Numbered from the stretch's first letter, positions 17,494 through 26,772 are shown. The stretch is DNA of 64,000 bases from Sphingobium sp. YR768 (GCF_900111125.1 NZ_FOGE01000007.1:124001-188000), one strand, 5' to 3'. The notes: generated by a model from the letters alone, not told the origin. Numbers and translations are program-made.

Positions 17494-18816
17494 TCAGCGG
17501 GTAACCTCTATGCGTTTTCCCGTGACGCTTCCTACCATGGCTATCAGCAGGACGCCCGTTATCAGCGACCAGAGCGGACTGGCGTTGACACAGGCGATGA
17601 AGAGGAGCGCCGACGCGACAAAAGCGAAGCCAGCGACAAGACCCCCTGCAGGTGTCCGATACAGGCGCGCAAGGCCAGGTTCCGTCCGCCGCAGGCGGAT
17701 ATGGGCGGCGGTCATGAACAGATAGGAAACCATCGCGGCAAACACCATGGCCACGAACACGCCTTCTGCCTCGCCGGACAATGCGACCACCAGTGCCAGG
17801 GTGCCCGGTATCAATATGGCGTTGGCCGGCACATCGTGCCGGTTGGTGCGGCCGAGGACGGCAGGCAGGTGCCCCTCCCGCGCAAGGGCGAAGGCCTGCC
17901 GCGAAAAGGCGTATATCGCTGAAAACATGCAGGCGCCCAGCCCGACCAGCGCGGCGATATTGACGATCATGACGACCGCACGCCCCGATCCCGCGGCATT
18001 GAGCGCGGCGGGCAGGGGATCGTTGCGGTCGGCAAGGCTCGCAGTACCCGCCCCGCCGGGCCCCGCCAGCAGCAGGATCACGGCCATGGCCAGCAGCACC
18101 AGCACCGCAGCGATCATCGCGCGGGGCAGGACGCGCTGCGGCTCCACCACCTCCTCGGCCGCCATCGCTATGCCTTCCACCGCCAGAAAAAAGGCGGTAG
18201 CGAACGGCATGGCGGCCCATATGCCAGTCCAGCCATGGGGCAGAAACGCCGATCCGCTGCCCACCGGGGCCATGTCGAAGAGTTTGGCGGGAGAGAAGGC
18301 CGGGGCCATCGCCGCGCCGAACAGGACGATGCCGGCGATTGCCACCAGCGTCAGCGCGAAGACGGTGCCGATGGCCTCCTTCGCCCCGCGCAAATGGATT
18401 GCGACGGGGATGATGAACGCCGCCAGGATGACAGGCAGCCCGCCGATCCCGGTCAGGCTCTTGAAATAGGCTTCGATGAAGATCGCGACCACGGCGGCCG
18501 CGCCGCCATATTCGACCATGATGGCAAAGCCGGTGAGCCGGCCGGCGAGTGGCCCGAACGCCCGGTCGGCGAAGCTGTAGCCACCGCCCGCCGTCGGCAG
18601 GATGCTTGACAGTTCGGCGAGCGTCATCATGAGCGCAATCCAGATCAGCGCCGACAGGCCGACCGCGATCATCATCCCGCCCCAGCCGCCCTTGGCGAGG
18701 CCGAAATTCCAGGCCGAAAAGTCGCCGCCGATGACGTAGGAAACGCCAAGGCCCGCCAGCATCAACCAGCCGGTGCGGCTGCGATGCAGTGTGTCGGCGG
18801 GGGGCTCGGCGCTCAT
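17494..18816 (-). CDS. APC-superfamily amino acid/amine permease
   Basis: This is an inner-membrane transporter of 440 residues with about twelve hydrophobic segments. The start LAGLGVSYVIGGDFSAWNFG and the region AELSSILPTAGGGYSFADRAFG belong to the ethanolamine/amino-acid branch of the APC family. It probably imports an amino acid or amine with a proton. Its start overlaps the stop of the M20 hydrolase (ATGA, 18813-18816), so the pair is co-expressed. A periplasmic hydrolase releasing a product that this permease imports would make sense. The substrate is not determined. Confidence 0.85.
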   Translation of the reverse strand: MSAEPPADTLHRSRTGWLMLAGLGVSYVIGGDFSAWNFGLAKGGWGGMMIAVGLSALIWIALMMTLAELSSILPTAGGGYSFADRAFGPLAGRLTGFAIMVEYGGAAAVVAIFIEAYFKSLTGIGGLPVILAAFIIPVAIHLRGAKEAIGTVFALTLVAIAGIVLFGAAMAPAFSPAKLFDMAPVGSGSAFLPHGWTGIWAAMPFATAFFLAVEGIAMAAEEVVEPQRVLPRAMIAAVLVLLAMAVILLLAGPGGAGTASLADRNDPLPAALNAAGSGRAVVMIVNIAALVGLGACMFSAIYAFSRQAFALAREGHLPAVLGRTNRHDVPANAILIPGTLALVVALSGEAEGVFVAMVFAAMVSYLFMTAAHIRLRRTEPGLARLYRTPAGGLVAGFAFVASALLFIACVNASPLWSLITGVLLIAMVGSVTGKRIEVTR

Positions 18817-20135
18817 TGCGCAGCCGGCTTGCTGTGCTGTGACAGATAATCGACGGCCAGATAAGTCAGCGCCTTGACGCCATATTTCAGGCCGTCCTCA
18901 TCCACCAGGAATTTGGGCGAATGGTTGCGCGCGACCGTGGCAATGTCGGTGCCCGGCTTCGTGATGCCGAAGTGGAGGAAGAGGCCAGGAACCTCCCGGC
19001 CGAACCAGGAAAAATCCTCCGATCCGGTGCGCCGGTCGGCCAGCTTCAATCCGTTGCCGAACGCCGCAGCGAGAGAGGTTTTGCCCCATTCGTAGAGTGC
19101 GGCGTCGTTGACGTTGACCGGATAGCCCTTGACCAGCTCGACCCTGGCGGTGGCGCCCACGGTCGCGGCGGCGGCCTCTGCCGTTGCCTTGATCTTTGCG
19201 AAGGCCTGATCGCGCAAGCCCTCGTCATAGGTGCTGATTGCGCCTTCCATCGCCACGGAATCGGGGATGATCCCCGCGCGATCACCGCCATGGATGCTGC
19301 CGATGGTGAAGACGAGCGGATATTGGGTCGCGTTGATCTGGCGGCTGACCACGGTCTGCAGCGCGGTTACGACCTGCGCTGCGCCGACCACGGGGTCAAC
19401 GCCCGTCCATGGCGCAGATCCATGGGTCTGGCGGCCCTGCACGACGATGTTCACCGTGTCGTAGCTTGCCTGATAGGGGCCGGGCCGGGTTGCCGCCTCG
19501 CCCACATAAAGATCGCTGCCCGCGTGCAGGCCGAAGACGGCATCGACCGGCGCAGCCTTCAGCGCGCCTTCCGCGATCATGCGCGCCGCGCCGTCACGCT
19601 CCTTGCCCCAGCCGGTTTCCTCGCCGGGCTGGAACAGCAGCGTCACGGAACCGGGCAGGTCGGCCTTCATGTCCGACAGGATCTTTGCGGCGCCCAGCAA
19701 CACCGCGACATGGGTGTCATGGCCACAGGCATGCATGACAGGGACGGTCTTGCCCTCCCACACGCCGGTGTCGGTAGAGGCGAAGGGCAGGCCGGTCTCC
19801 TCTTTCACCGGCAAGCCGTCCATGTCCGCGCGCAGCGCGACGCCGCCGCCGGGGCGACCACCCGTCAGCGTCGCGACGATGCCCGTGCCGGCGACGCCGG
19901 TGCGGACCTGATAGCCCATCTTCCGCAATGCCCCGGCGATCAGCGCCGCCGTCTTCACCTCCTGAAAGGCGAGTTCGGGATACTGGTGGATCTGCCGGCG
20001 CCAGGCGATGACCTGCGCCTCCACCGCATCGGCCGAACGGTCGATCCGGGCGTGGGAGACATCCTGCGCGGCCGCCGGCGTCGCCATGGCCAGGGTAAAG
20101 GCCGCGATGGCGAGGAAGGAGGATAGGCCGCGCAT
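18813..20135 (-). CDS. Secreted M20-family amidohydrolase
   Basis: This is a zinc hydrolase of 440 residues with a signal peptide (FLAIAAFTLAMATPAAAQD), so it acts in the periplasm. Metal-binding and catalytic motifs are visible: LRADMDGLPV, ACGHDTH, PGEETGWG and, late in the chain, the conserved H in HFGITKPG. The family removes acyl groups from amino acids (hippurate, IAA-amino acid or N-acyl amino acid hydrolases). I choose ATG 20135; longer in-frame starts would hide the signal peptide. It lies between a TonB receptor and an APC permease, which suggests outer-membrane capture, periplasmic deacylation and import of the freed amine. Confidence 0.88.
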   Translation of the reverse strand: MRGLSSFLAIAAFTLAMATPAAAQDVSHARIDRSADAVEAQVIAWRRQIHQYPELAFQEVKTAALIAGALRKMGYQVRTGVAGTGIVATLTGGRPGGGVALRADMDGLPVKEETGLPFASTDTGVWEGKTVPVMHACGHDTHVAVLLGAAKILSDMKADLPGSVTLLFQPGEETGWGKERDGAARMIAEGALKAAPVDAVFGLHAGSDLYVGEAATRPGPYQASYDTVNIVVQGRQTHGSAPWTGVDPVVGAAQVVTALQTVVSRQINATQYPLVFTIGSIHGGDRAGIIPDSVAMEGAISTYDEGLRDQAFAKIKATAEAAAATVGATARVELVKGYPVNVNDAALYEWGKTSLAAAFGNGLKLADRRTGSEDFSWFGREVPGLFLHFGITKPGTDIATVARNHSPKFLVDEDGLKYGVKALTYLAVDYLSQHSKPAAQ

Positions 20136-20158
20136 GAATGTCTCCCTTATGTCAGCCG

Positions 20159-22510
20159 TCAGAAACGATAGCCGACCGAAATGCCGGTCCGGCGCGGCGC
20201 ATCGACGCGATCGTGCCAGAAGGCTGCATTGGGCTGAACCTGGAAGGATTTCCAGCGCGACAGGATGATGTATTCGTCGGTCGCGTTCTGCATATAGGCA
20301 CGGATCTTCCAGTTGGCGTTTTCCCAGCCGATCGAAAGGTCCAGACGGTCCCAGCCGGGCAGCGGGTAGACCGGATCGCTCGACGTCGCGCCGGAGCCCA
20401 CCGTCGTGCTGGCAACGTGGCGGAAATTCGCGCCCAGGACGACGTCGCCGCTGCCCGCCGGAATGCGATAGTCGGCCGACAGATAATAGGTCCACTCGGG
20501 CACATAGGGGAAGGGATCGCCCGACTTATCGACCTGATCCGCCTGGTTGACGACGCCGTCGCCATTGCGGTCACCCGGCGACACCAGATAGTTGGTGAAG
20601 CGGCCACGGGTATAGGCGACATTGCCCGACAGGGTCAGGCGGCTGGTCGGCCGCACCGTCATGTCGAACTCGAAGCCGTCGACCTTGCTGCTCGACGCAT
20701 TGTTGATCGTCGTCGCGACGAAATTGCCGCGAATGACCGAGGACTGGAGCTGCTGGTCCTTGATGTCGATATGATAGCCGGCGAGGTTGAAGCTCACCAA
20801 CCGGTCGAACAGCGAGCCCTTGAGGCCGATTTCATAGTTGGTGGTGGTTTCGGGATTGATCGGCACCACGTCCGACGGCTGCACCGGCGCGACCTGGAAG
20901 CTGCCGCCCTTGAACCCGCGCGATACGGTGGCGTAGGTCGTCAGCTGCGGCGTGATCTTGTAGCGCAGCGAGGCGGAGGGCGAGAAGTTGTTGAAGCCCT
21001 CGCTGTTCTTGACCGGCGTCACGAAATCGGCCCAGCCATAGGCGGTGCTGGGCGTATAGGCGCGGATGACGCCGTTGACCGGGAATTCGAAACGCTCGAG
21101 GGCCGAAACCTTGACCTTCTCATAGGAATAGCGTGCGCCGACCGTGGCTTCCAGCTGCGGCGTGATTTCATAGCTGACCTGGCCGAAGCCGGCCACGCCG
21201 TCGCGCTTCAGCACGGCGAGCTGCTGGTTCCACAGGCCGTCATAGGAGCTTTGCGGCGCCGCGCCCGCCGGATCGTCCATGTTGGAGAAATTGTACCAGC
21301 GGCTGTTATACTGATAGTCGTGGAAGGCGTAGAGGCCAGCCAGCCACTGCAGCGGGCCGCCCGGATTGGACTGGAGCCGCAGTTCCACCGACGCGCTCTT
21401 CTGCGTGCGATCGAAGTCGTGATAGTTATTCACCCGCGTCGCGGTGCCGTCGAAATCGAACGGCGCGGAACTGTCGGCGAACTCGTAGCCGCCGATCAGG
21501 TTCAGCGTCATGGCATCGAACGTCTTCTCGACATTCAGGGCGATGCCATAGTTTTTCGACGTGTTCTGGAACGCCTGGTCGCCATCCACCGTGTAGCAGT
21601 GGCATGTCGACAGTGGGCCGGGTGCCTGATCGACACCCTTGAAGCTGGAATAATGACCCGAAAGGTTGAATTCCAGCGTGTCGGTGGGAACGAAGCGCAA
21701 TGCAGCGCGACCCGAAAGGCTCCGTTGCCCGTCTGCGGACTTAATATTGGTATTGCCCGCATTATATTCCTGTTCGAGATCGCGTCCCGGCCAGAAGGGG
21801 TTCTCGCCCACCTGTGCGCTGCCGTTCTGCTTCACGAAATAGTCTGACTGCGTCATGCTGAGCGCGATCGAGCCGAACAGCGTGTCGCCGGCGATCGGGC
21901 CGCTCAGCGATGCGCTGGCCTTGGCCGTGTCGAAGGATTCATAGGCCACATCCACTCGGCCGCGCGTCGTCGCGTCGGGGCGGCGCAGCACGATGTTGAC
22001 GGCGCCGCCTTCGGTGTTGCGACCGAACAGCGTGCCCTGAGGACCCTTCAGGATTTCGACGCGCTCGACTTCCAGCAGATCGGAATCGAAGCTCAATCCC
22101 GGCGAATAGACGCCGTCGATGAAGGTCGCGGTGGATGGTTCCAGCTGCGAATTGGCGCCGATGCCGCGGATCACCAGTTGGCGGAAGTCGCGGGCGGGGG
22201 ACAGGCCGTTGACGGTGACGGCCAGGCCCGGCGTCACGCCGATCGTCTGCTCGACATTGGTCGCGCCCACCTTCGCCAGATCCTCGGCGCCATAGGCGGT
22301 GATGGAAACGGGGACGTCCTGCATGGATTCCTGCCGCTTGCGCGCAGTAACGACGATCTCGCCGCCGGCAGTGTCGACCGATGCGTCCTGTGCATCGGGG
22401 GCTTGGGCAAAGGCCGTGCCGGATGCGCCGATGCCGGTCATCGCTGTCATGATCGCGATCATCGCGACGCCGCTGCGGATATATCCCTTACGAATCTCAT
22501 TAACCATCAT
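20159..22510 (-). CDS. TonB-dependent receptor
   Basis: This outer-membrane transporter has 783 residues. A signal peptide ends at SGTAFAQA, followed by EIVVTARKRQESMQDVPVSI, the plug typical of sphingomonad receptors, then VEILKGPQGTLFGRNTEGGAVNIV. The barrel ends in TGISVGYRF. I choose ATG 22510, seven bases after GGGGGAAG. Receptors with this plug usually import organic nutrients rather than siderophores. Its place before the M20 hydrolase and amino acid permease points to an acylated amino acid, peptide or amine conjugate. Confidence 0.92.
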   Translation of the reverse strand: MMVNEIRKGYIRSGVAMIAIMTAMTGIGASGTAFAQAPDAQDASVDTAGGEIVVTARKRQESMQDVPVSITAYGAEDLAKVGATNVEQTIGVTPGLAVTVNGLSPARDFRQLVIRGIGANSQLEPSTATFIDGVYSPGLSFDSDLLEVERVEILKGPQGTLFGRNTEGGAVNIVLRRPDATTRGRVDVAYESFDTAKASASLSGPIAGDTLFGSIALSMTQSDYFVKQNGSAQVGENPFWPGRDLEQEYNAGNTNIKSADGQRSLSGRAALRFVPTDTLEFNLSGHYSSFKGVDQAPGPLSTCHCYTVDGDQAFQNTSKNYGIALNVEKTFDAMTLNLIGGYEFADSSAPFDFDGTATRVNNYHDFDRTQKSASVELRLQSNPGGPLQWLAGLYAFHDYQYNSRWYNFSNMDDPAGAAPQSSYDGLWNQQLAVLKRDGVAGFGQVSYEITPQLEATVGARYSYEKVKVSALERFEFPVNGVIRAYTPSTAYGWADFVTPVKNSEGFNNFSPSASLRYKITPQLTTYATVSRGFKGGSFQVAPVQPSDVVPINPETTTNYEIGLKGSLFDRLVSFNLAGYHIDIKDQQLQSSVIRGNFVATTINNASSSKVDGFEFDMTVRPTSRLTLSGNVAYTRGRFTNYLVSPGDRNGDGVVNQADQVDKSGDPFPYVPEWTYYLSADYRIPAGSGDVVLGANFRHVASTTVGSGATSSDPVYPLPGWDRLDLSIGWENANWKIRAYMQNATDEYIILSRWKSFQVQPNAAFWHDRVDAPRRTGISVGYRF

Positions 22511-22861
22511 GTCGATGCTTCCCCCTTTTTCCGGCCTTTTGGCCCTTAGCCTCCCCAAGCTTGGCTGATTCGTTATGCGTCAATGAAACATCACTTTAAT
22601 ATTTGCCGTCAATGGCCATATTGACAAAACTATTACATTTTTGGGATTGAGGTGGGGACGGGAATGAGAATCGCGCACTCCAAAGGGTCTGTGCGTGGCT
22701 CCTAACCCGGTGGGCGAACAGGATTACATCAGGCGACACGGCGCAGCCTTCCCAGGAGGAAGCGCGGTGGTCCGGCAAAGTGAGGGACGTGTGTACAGAG
22801 GCAATGAGGGACGTGTGTACAGAGGCAATATCGCGGCATCGGACAAAGGATGCATGCTGCC
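22511..22861. other. Divergent control region between the TonB receptor and the N-formylglutamate hydrolase
   Basis: This 351-base stretch carries no gene I can support. It is AT-richer than its surroundings near 22590-22660 and holds the two tandem 24-base repeats at 22781-22828. Promoters for both divergent operons should lie here. Confidence 0.6.
22781..22828. repeat. Tandem duplication of a 24-base unit
   Basis: The unit starts TGAGGGACGTGTGTACAG and ends AGGCAA; copies at 22781-22804 and 22805-22828 are identical. Each includes the near-palindrome GTGTAC. The pair ends 33 bases before the hydrolase start, a position that suits a regulator binding side by side. Confidence 0.8.
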
Positions 22862-23746
22862 ATGAACGGCACGGCTCGCCTTCCGTCCCTGCTCTCCGTG
22901 CATGAGCCCGCACCCTTCCGGGTCGCGGATGGCGCTGACCTGTCGTTTCTGATCATATGCGATCATGCCGGGCATCTGGTGCCGGCGCAGTTGGGTGATC
23001 TTGGCATGGCGCTGGCCGACCGGCTGGATCATATCGGCTGGGATCCGGGCGCGGCCATCGTTGCGCGCCGGATCGCCGCGCGGCTGGGGGCGCCATTGGT
23101 GGAAGGCGTCTATTCCCGCCTTGTCATCGACTGCAACCGCTATCCCGAAGCGACGGACGCGATGCCCGCAATCAGCGACGGGCGCGTCGTGCCAGCGAAT
23201 GACGGCCTCTCCAATATCGATCGCAACGCACGGATTGCCGGGATATTCCTGCCCTATCACCAGGTTATTGCCGATCATCTCGATCGGGCGCTGGCCGCGG
23301 GCGTCACGCCTGCGCTGCTCTCCATCCATAGCTGCGCGCCGGCGATGGACGGTACGCCGCGTCCATGGGAAATCGGCGTGGGCTGGACCCGTGACACGCG
23401 CATGTCCGCACCGCTGATCCGGGCGCTGGAAGCGCGAGGCGACGTGGTGGTTGGCGACAATCAACCCTATGGGCTGGATCTGGGCATGGATTTCACCACG
23501 CCCGAACATGCGATGACGCGCGGCCTGGCCCATCTGCAGCTGGAGTTCCGGCAGGATTTGCTGACCGATCGCCGCAAGGCGGAAGGCTGGGCGGACCGTT
23601 TCGTCGATGCGTTCGAGACGATCGGCGATCGTGACGCCTGGCATCGCACCGAACAGCATGTGACGCCTGCCGATGGTCTGAAGGGCTTTCACGCATGGCG
23701 CCGGCAATCGGCGGCGGCGCGCCAGATGTTCTGCGCCGGCGCGTGA
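22862..23746 (+). CDS. N-formylglutamate amidohydrolase family protein
   Basis: This enzyme of 294 residues matches the HutG/FGase family: LIICDHAGHLVPAQLGDLG, IGWDPGAAIVARRIAARLGAP, DCNRYP, LLSIHSCAP and ELRQDLL-like LEFRQDLLTD near the end. The family removes formyl from N-formyl-L-glutamate in histidine degradation, though many members act on other N-acyl amino acids. I prefer ATG 22862 (MNGTARLP) with AAAGGA upstream; ATG 22850 is also possible. No other histidine-degradation genes are nearby. It heads a run with a RpiR regulator, a glutamine-synthetase-like ligase and an isochorismatase-like amidase. Confidence 0.85.
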   Translation: MNGTARLPSLLSVHEPAPFRVADGADLSFLIICDHAGHLVPAQLGDLGMALADRLDHIGWDPGAAIVARRIAARLGAPLVEGVYSRLVIDCNRYPEATDAMPAISDGRVVPANDGLSNIDRNARIAGIFLPYHQVIADHLDRALAAGVTPALLSIHSCAPAMDGTPRPWEIGVGWTRDTRMSAPLIRALEARGDVVVGDNQPYGLDLGMDFTTPEHAMTRGLAHLQLEFRQDLLTDRRKAEGWADRFVDAFETIGDRDAWHRTEQHVTPADGLKGFHAWRRQSAAARQMFCAGA

Positions 23747-23818
23747 AATATTTCAGACCATGCAGTCTATACTGGCGAGCCTGAAGCAAATGATCCATCA
23801 CTCTGTCGGAAACGACTG

Positions 23819-24691
23819 ATGGAGGGTGGGAAATTGAGCTTCGCGGATCGGATTAAGCAGCATTCCGACCAGTTTACCCCCGGTGAGCAGCGCATAGCCG
23901 AGGTTCTCTTCTCGACCAATCTGCTCGCGGGTCTCGACACCGTCGTCAGGCTGGGCGAGCGGGCGCGGGTCAGCGGGCCGACGGTCATCCGCTTCGCAAC
24001 CAAGATCGGTTTCGACAGCTATCCCGACATGCAGGCCAGCCTGCGCCTCGACATCGAAAGCCGCCTCGCATCGCCGCTCGACCTCTATGGACGGCAGAGC
24101 GGGGAGGGCGACACGCTCTCGGCCCAGGCCGCCGATATCTTCAGCGAGGCCATCCGCCGGTCGCTCACCCGCATCGACGCCGCGACGCTGGACAAGGTCG
24201 CCAATCTGCTCGCGGACGGGTCGCATGCCGTCTATGTCCTGGGCGGACGCTTCACCCATCATCTGGCCGAAATCCTCTGGGGCCATCTGCACCAGTTGCG
24301 CCCCCGCGCCTATGTGCTGCGCAGCGGGGTCGTGTCGCCGCGTGATCATCTGGTCGATATCGGCCGGCGCGACGTGCTCGTGGTGTTCGACATCCGCCGC
24401 TATCAGGAGGATGTGATCGAACTGGCGGAGTTTGCCAAGTTGCGCCGCGCGACGATCGTGCTCGTCACTGATCCGCTGCTGTCGCCAATCGCCCGCATCG
24501 CCAGCCATGTCCTGACTTGCGATCTCGACGCACCTTCGCCCTATGATTCGCTGGTGCCGTGCATGGCGGTGGTGGAATTGATGATCGCCGCGATCACGCG
24601 CGCGGCGAGCGAGAAAGGGCGTGAGCGGATCGTCGAAATCGAGCAGATCCGTCGCTTTGGCGAGCAAGGCACGCGCGGCGAAGACGGGTGA
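23819..24691 (+). CDS. MurR/RpiR-family regulator
   Basis: This protein has 290 residues. An N-terminal HTH_6 domain (LSFADRIKQHSDQFTPGEQR, then GLDTVVRLGERARVSGPTVIRFATKIGFDSYP) is followed by a SIS domain from about residue 110 (DKVANLLADGSHAVYVLGGR). SIS domains in this family sense phosphosugars, but amino-acid-linked members also exist. A TTG at 23834 follows GGAGGGTGGG and may be the true start. It probably controls the surrounding genes through the inverted repeat at 24703-24728 and perhaps the tandem repeat at 22781-22828. Confidence 0.88.
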   Translation: MEGGKLSFADRIKQHSDQFTPGEQRIAEVLFSTNLLAGLDTVVRLGERARVSGPTVIRFATKIGFDSYPDMQASLRLDIESRLASPLDLYGRQSGEGDTLSAQAADIFSEAIRRSLTRIDAATLDKVANLLADGSHAVYVLGGRFTHHLAEILWGHLHQLRPRAYVLRSGVVSPRDHLVDIGRRDVLVVFDIRRYQEDVIELAEFAKLRRATIVLVTDPLLSPIARIASHVLTCDLDAPSPYDSLVPCMAVVELMIAAITRAASEKGRERIVEIEQIRRFGEQGTRGEDG

Positions 24692-24702
24692 AATTTATAT
24701 TC

Positions 24703-24728
24703 CATAATATCCAAAAATGGATAATATG
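24703..24728. promoter_or_regulatory. AT-rich inverted repeat before the ligase gene, possible RpiR operator
   Basis: CATAATATCCA and TGGATAATATG are 11-base arms with one mismatch around AAAA. The site ends 32 bases upstream of the start at 24761 and lies just after the RpiR gene. It stands out by base composition. An operator is more likely than a terminator because no U-run follows. Confidence 0.5.
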
Positions 24729-24760
24729 AAGCGAATATAGTTTAAGGGCCGCGCCTGACC

Positions 24761-26074
24761 ATGTCCAACGACCATCAGCTAACCCATTATCTCGTCACCG
24801 ATCTCGGCGCGATGACCCGCGGCCGCGGCGTGTGGGATGCGAAGGGGGCGCCGCTCAAATCCGGCGTCGGCTGGGTGCCGGTCAACCAGATCATCTCGCC
24901 CTTTGACACGATCGCTTCGCCAAATCCCTGGGGATCGCATGGCGACTGCCGCTTGCGTACAGACCCGGACACGCTGGTCGATGTTACGCTGCCAGACGGA
25001 CCGGATCTGCGCTTCGTGCTGTGCGACATCGCGGGGCTGGACGGCGCGGATCTCGGTATCTGCGCGCGCGGCTTCGCGCGACGCATGATCGCGGAGCTGG
25101 AGACGGAAGGCTTGCGCATCTTCTCCTCCTTCGAGCAGGAATATTGGCTGGACATGCCGGGCAGCGGCGCGGCGACGCCGGGCTTTTCCTATCAGCGTGC
25201 GATCCGCAACGAGCCCTTCGGCGCGGCTCTTATGGCGCTGTTGCAGCAGGCTGGCTGTGCGCCCGAAATGCTGCTTGCCGAATTTGCCGCCGACCAGTTC
25301 GAAATGACGATGGAGCCGAGCTTCGGCATCGCGTCCGCCGATCGTGCCGTGGTCTCGCGCGAGGTCGTGCGGGCGGCGGTGCATCATGCCGGCGGCAGCG
25401 CCTCCTTCTGTCCGCTGCGGGTGGCGGGGGGCGTCGGCAGCGGCGTACATGTCCATCTCTCGCTCTGGGACCGCGACGGCAATCCGCTGCTGCACGATCC
25501 CGAGGGGCTGGGCGGCCTCACCGTCCTGGGGCAGGCCTTCTGTGCCGGCATCGTGCGGCACATGCCCGCGCTCTGCGCGCTGACGGCCTCCTCGGTTGTG
25601 TCCTATGAGCGGCTTCAGCCGCATCGCTGGAGTTCGGCCTATACCTGCATGGGCGACCGCAACCGGGAAGCGACCTTGCGCATCTGCCCGGTGGTGACGG
25701 GCGGATCGACGCCGGTCGATCACCAGTTCAACGTCGAATATCGTGCGGCCGACGCGACCGCCAATCCCTATCTGATCCTGGGCGCGCTGATCGCCGCCGG
25801 GCTCGACGGCATTCGCGCCGGCCTTGGCGCGCCGCCGCTGGTCAACACCGACCCATCCGAATGGCCCGAGGCGGACCTTGCAGCGCGCGGCATCGAGCGC
25901 CTGCCCCAGTCGCTGGGCAAGGCGCTGAACCGGCTGGAAGCGGACGAGGTGCTGTGCGCCGCCCTGGGCGCGCCGCTGGTCGAGGCGTTCCTGCTCGCCA
26001 AGCGGCACGAGATCGAAGCCTGTGAGGGGCTCGATGCCGACGCCGTCTGCGCCCGTTACGCCGCCATCTACTAA
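24761..26074 (+). CDS. Glutamine-synthetase-family ligase (gamma-glutamyl-amine type)
   Basis: This is an ATP-dependent ligase of 437 residues. Family motifs include FSSFEQEYWL, LLAEFAADQFEMTMEP, GSGVHVHLSLWD, RLQPHRWSSAYTCMGDRNRE and VEYRAADATANPYL. The N-terminal half is diverged from true GlnA, and the residues fit the class that joins glutamate to amines (PuuA, GlnA3-like) or related substrates. It lies between a RpiR regulator and an isochorismatase-like amidase. No puuB/C/D genes follow, so the classical putrescine route is not present here. The specific amine is unknown. Confidence 0.82.
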   Translation: MSNDHQLTHYLVTDLGAMTRGRGVWDAKGAPLKSGVGWVPVNQIISPFDTIASPNPWGSHGDCRLRTDPDTLVDVTLPDGPDLRFVLCDIAGLDGADLGICARGFARRMIAELETEGLRIFSSFEQEYWLDMPGSGAATPGFSYQRAIRNEPFGAALMALLQQAGCAPEMLLAEFAADQFEMTMEPSFGIASADRAVVSREVVRAAVHHAGGSASFCPLRVAGGVGSGVHVHLSLWDRDGNPLLHDPEGLGGLTVLGQAFCAGIVRHMPALCALTASSVVSYERLQPHRWSSAYTCMGDRNREATLRICPVVTGGSTPVDHQFNVEYRAADATANPYLILGALIAAGLDGIRAGLGAPPLVNTDPSEWPEADLAARGIERLPQSLGKALNRLEADEVLCAALGAPLVEAFLLAKRHEIEACEGLDADAVCARYAAIY

Positions 26075-26084
26075 GGACAGGACC

Positions 26085-26729
26085 ATGACCGCCCTTCGCA
26101 ACGCGCCGCTCTCCGACGCTGCCACCACCGCATTGCTGGTGGTGGATGTGCAATATGAGGTTGCGGCCTATGGCCATGGCGATCTGGCCGCCTACACCCG
26201 CGAGACACTGCCGGACGACAAGCGCTGGTATATGGACCGGATCGAGCAGGTCATGCTGCCCAATATCCGCGCCTTGCAGGATGCGTTCCGGGCGGCGGGG
26301 AGCGAAGTGATCTTCACCACGGTCGAGAATCTGACCGACGACGGCCGCGACCGTAGCCTTGACTATAAGGTGAGCGGCATCAACGTGGCGCGCGGCTCCC
26401 GGGAGGCGCAGGTTCTGGACGCGATCGCGCCGCAGGGTGACGAGATGCGCTTCGCCAAGTCGACGTCGAGCGTGTTCAATTCCACCGCCATTGATTATGT
26501 TTTGCGCAACCTCGGCATCACCCGGCTGGTGATCGTCGGTCTCCTGACCGACCAGTGCGTGATTTCCGCCGTACGCGATGCGTGCGATCGGGGGTTTCTG
26601 GTCGTCGTGCCGGAGGATGCCTGCGCGACCTATACACAAGACCGTCATCATTGGGCGCTGGAGCTGACCAAGGGCTATTGCCGCGTCACCGACACGCCGA
26701 CGCTGCTGAGCGAGGTCGCCGCGCTGTAA
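26085..26729 (+). CDS. Isochorismatase-family cysteine hydrolase
   Basis: This enzyme of 214 residues has the Asp-Lys-Cys triad: VVDVQ near residue 21, FAKSTSSVF, and GLLTDQCV. The family hydrolyses amides such as N-carbamoyl compounds, ureido acids or nicotinamide, as well as isochorismate. ATG 26085 follows AAGGACAGG after a ten-base gap from the ligase gene, so the two are co-translated. With the neighbouring N-formylglutamate hydrolase and ligase it points to use of an amide-bonded nitrogen source. Confidence 0.82.
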   Translation: MTALRNAPLSDAATTALLVVDVQYEVAAYGHGDLAAYTRETLPDDKRWYMDRIEQVMLPNIRALQDAFRAAGSEVIFTTVENLTDDGRDRSLDYKVSGINVARGSREAQVLDAIAPQGDEMRFAKSTSSVFNSTAIDYVLRNLGITRLVIVGLLTDQCVISAVRDACDRGFLVVVPEDACATYTQDRHHWALELTKGYCRVTDTPTLLSEVAAL

Positions 26730-26740
26730 CCCTTGCTTCC

Positions 26741-26757
26741 CGTTCGTTTCTCGAACG
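26741..26757. terminator. Small hairpin between convergent operons
   Basis: CGTTCG-TTTCT-CGAACG forms a 6-bp stem between the stops of the converging operons at 26729 and 26773. There is no clear T-run on either side, so termination is only a guess. Confidence 0.3.
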
Positions 26758-26772
26758 ACGGAGGACGGGACG

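Noticed and set aside
20138..21847. Plus-strand open frame of 569 codons opposite the TonB receptor
   Set aside because: The minus-strand receptor has signal peptide, plug and barrel motifs. The plus frame is repetitive in Arg, Asp and Gly with no recognisable domain.
22862..23746. Part of a histidine utilisation (hut) operon
   Set aside because: No hutH, hutU, hutI or hutF is nearby, so I name only the enzyme family.
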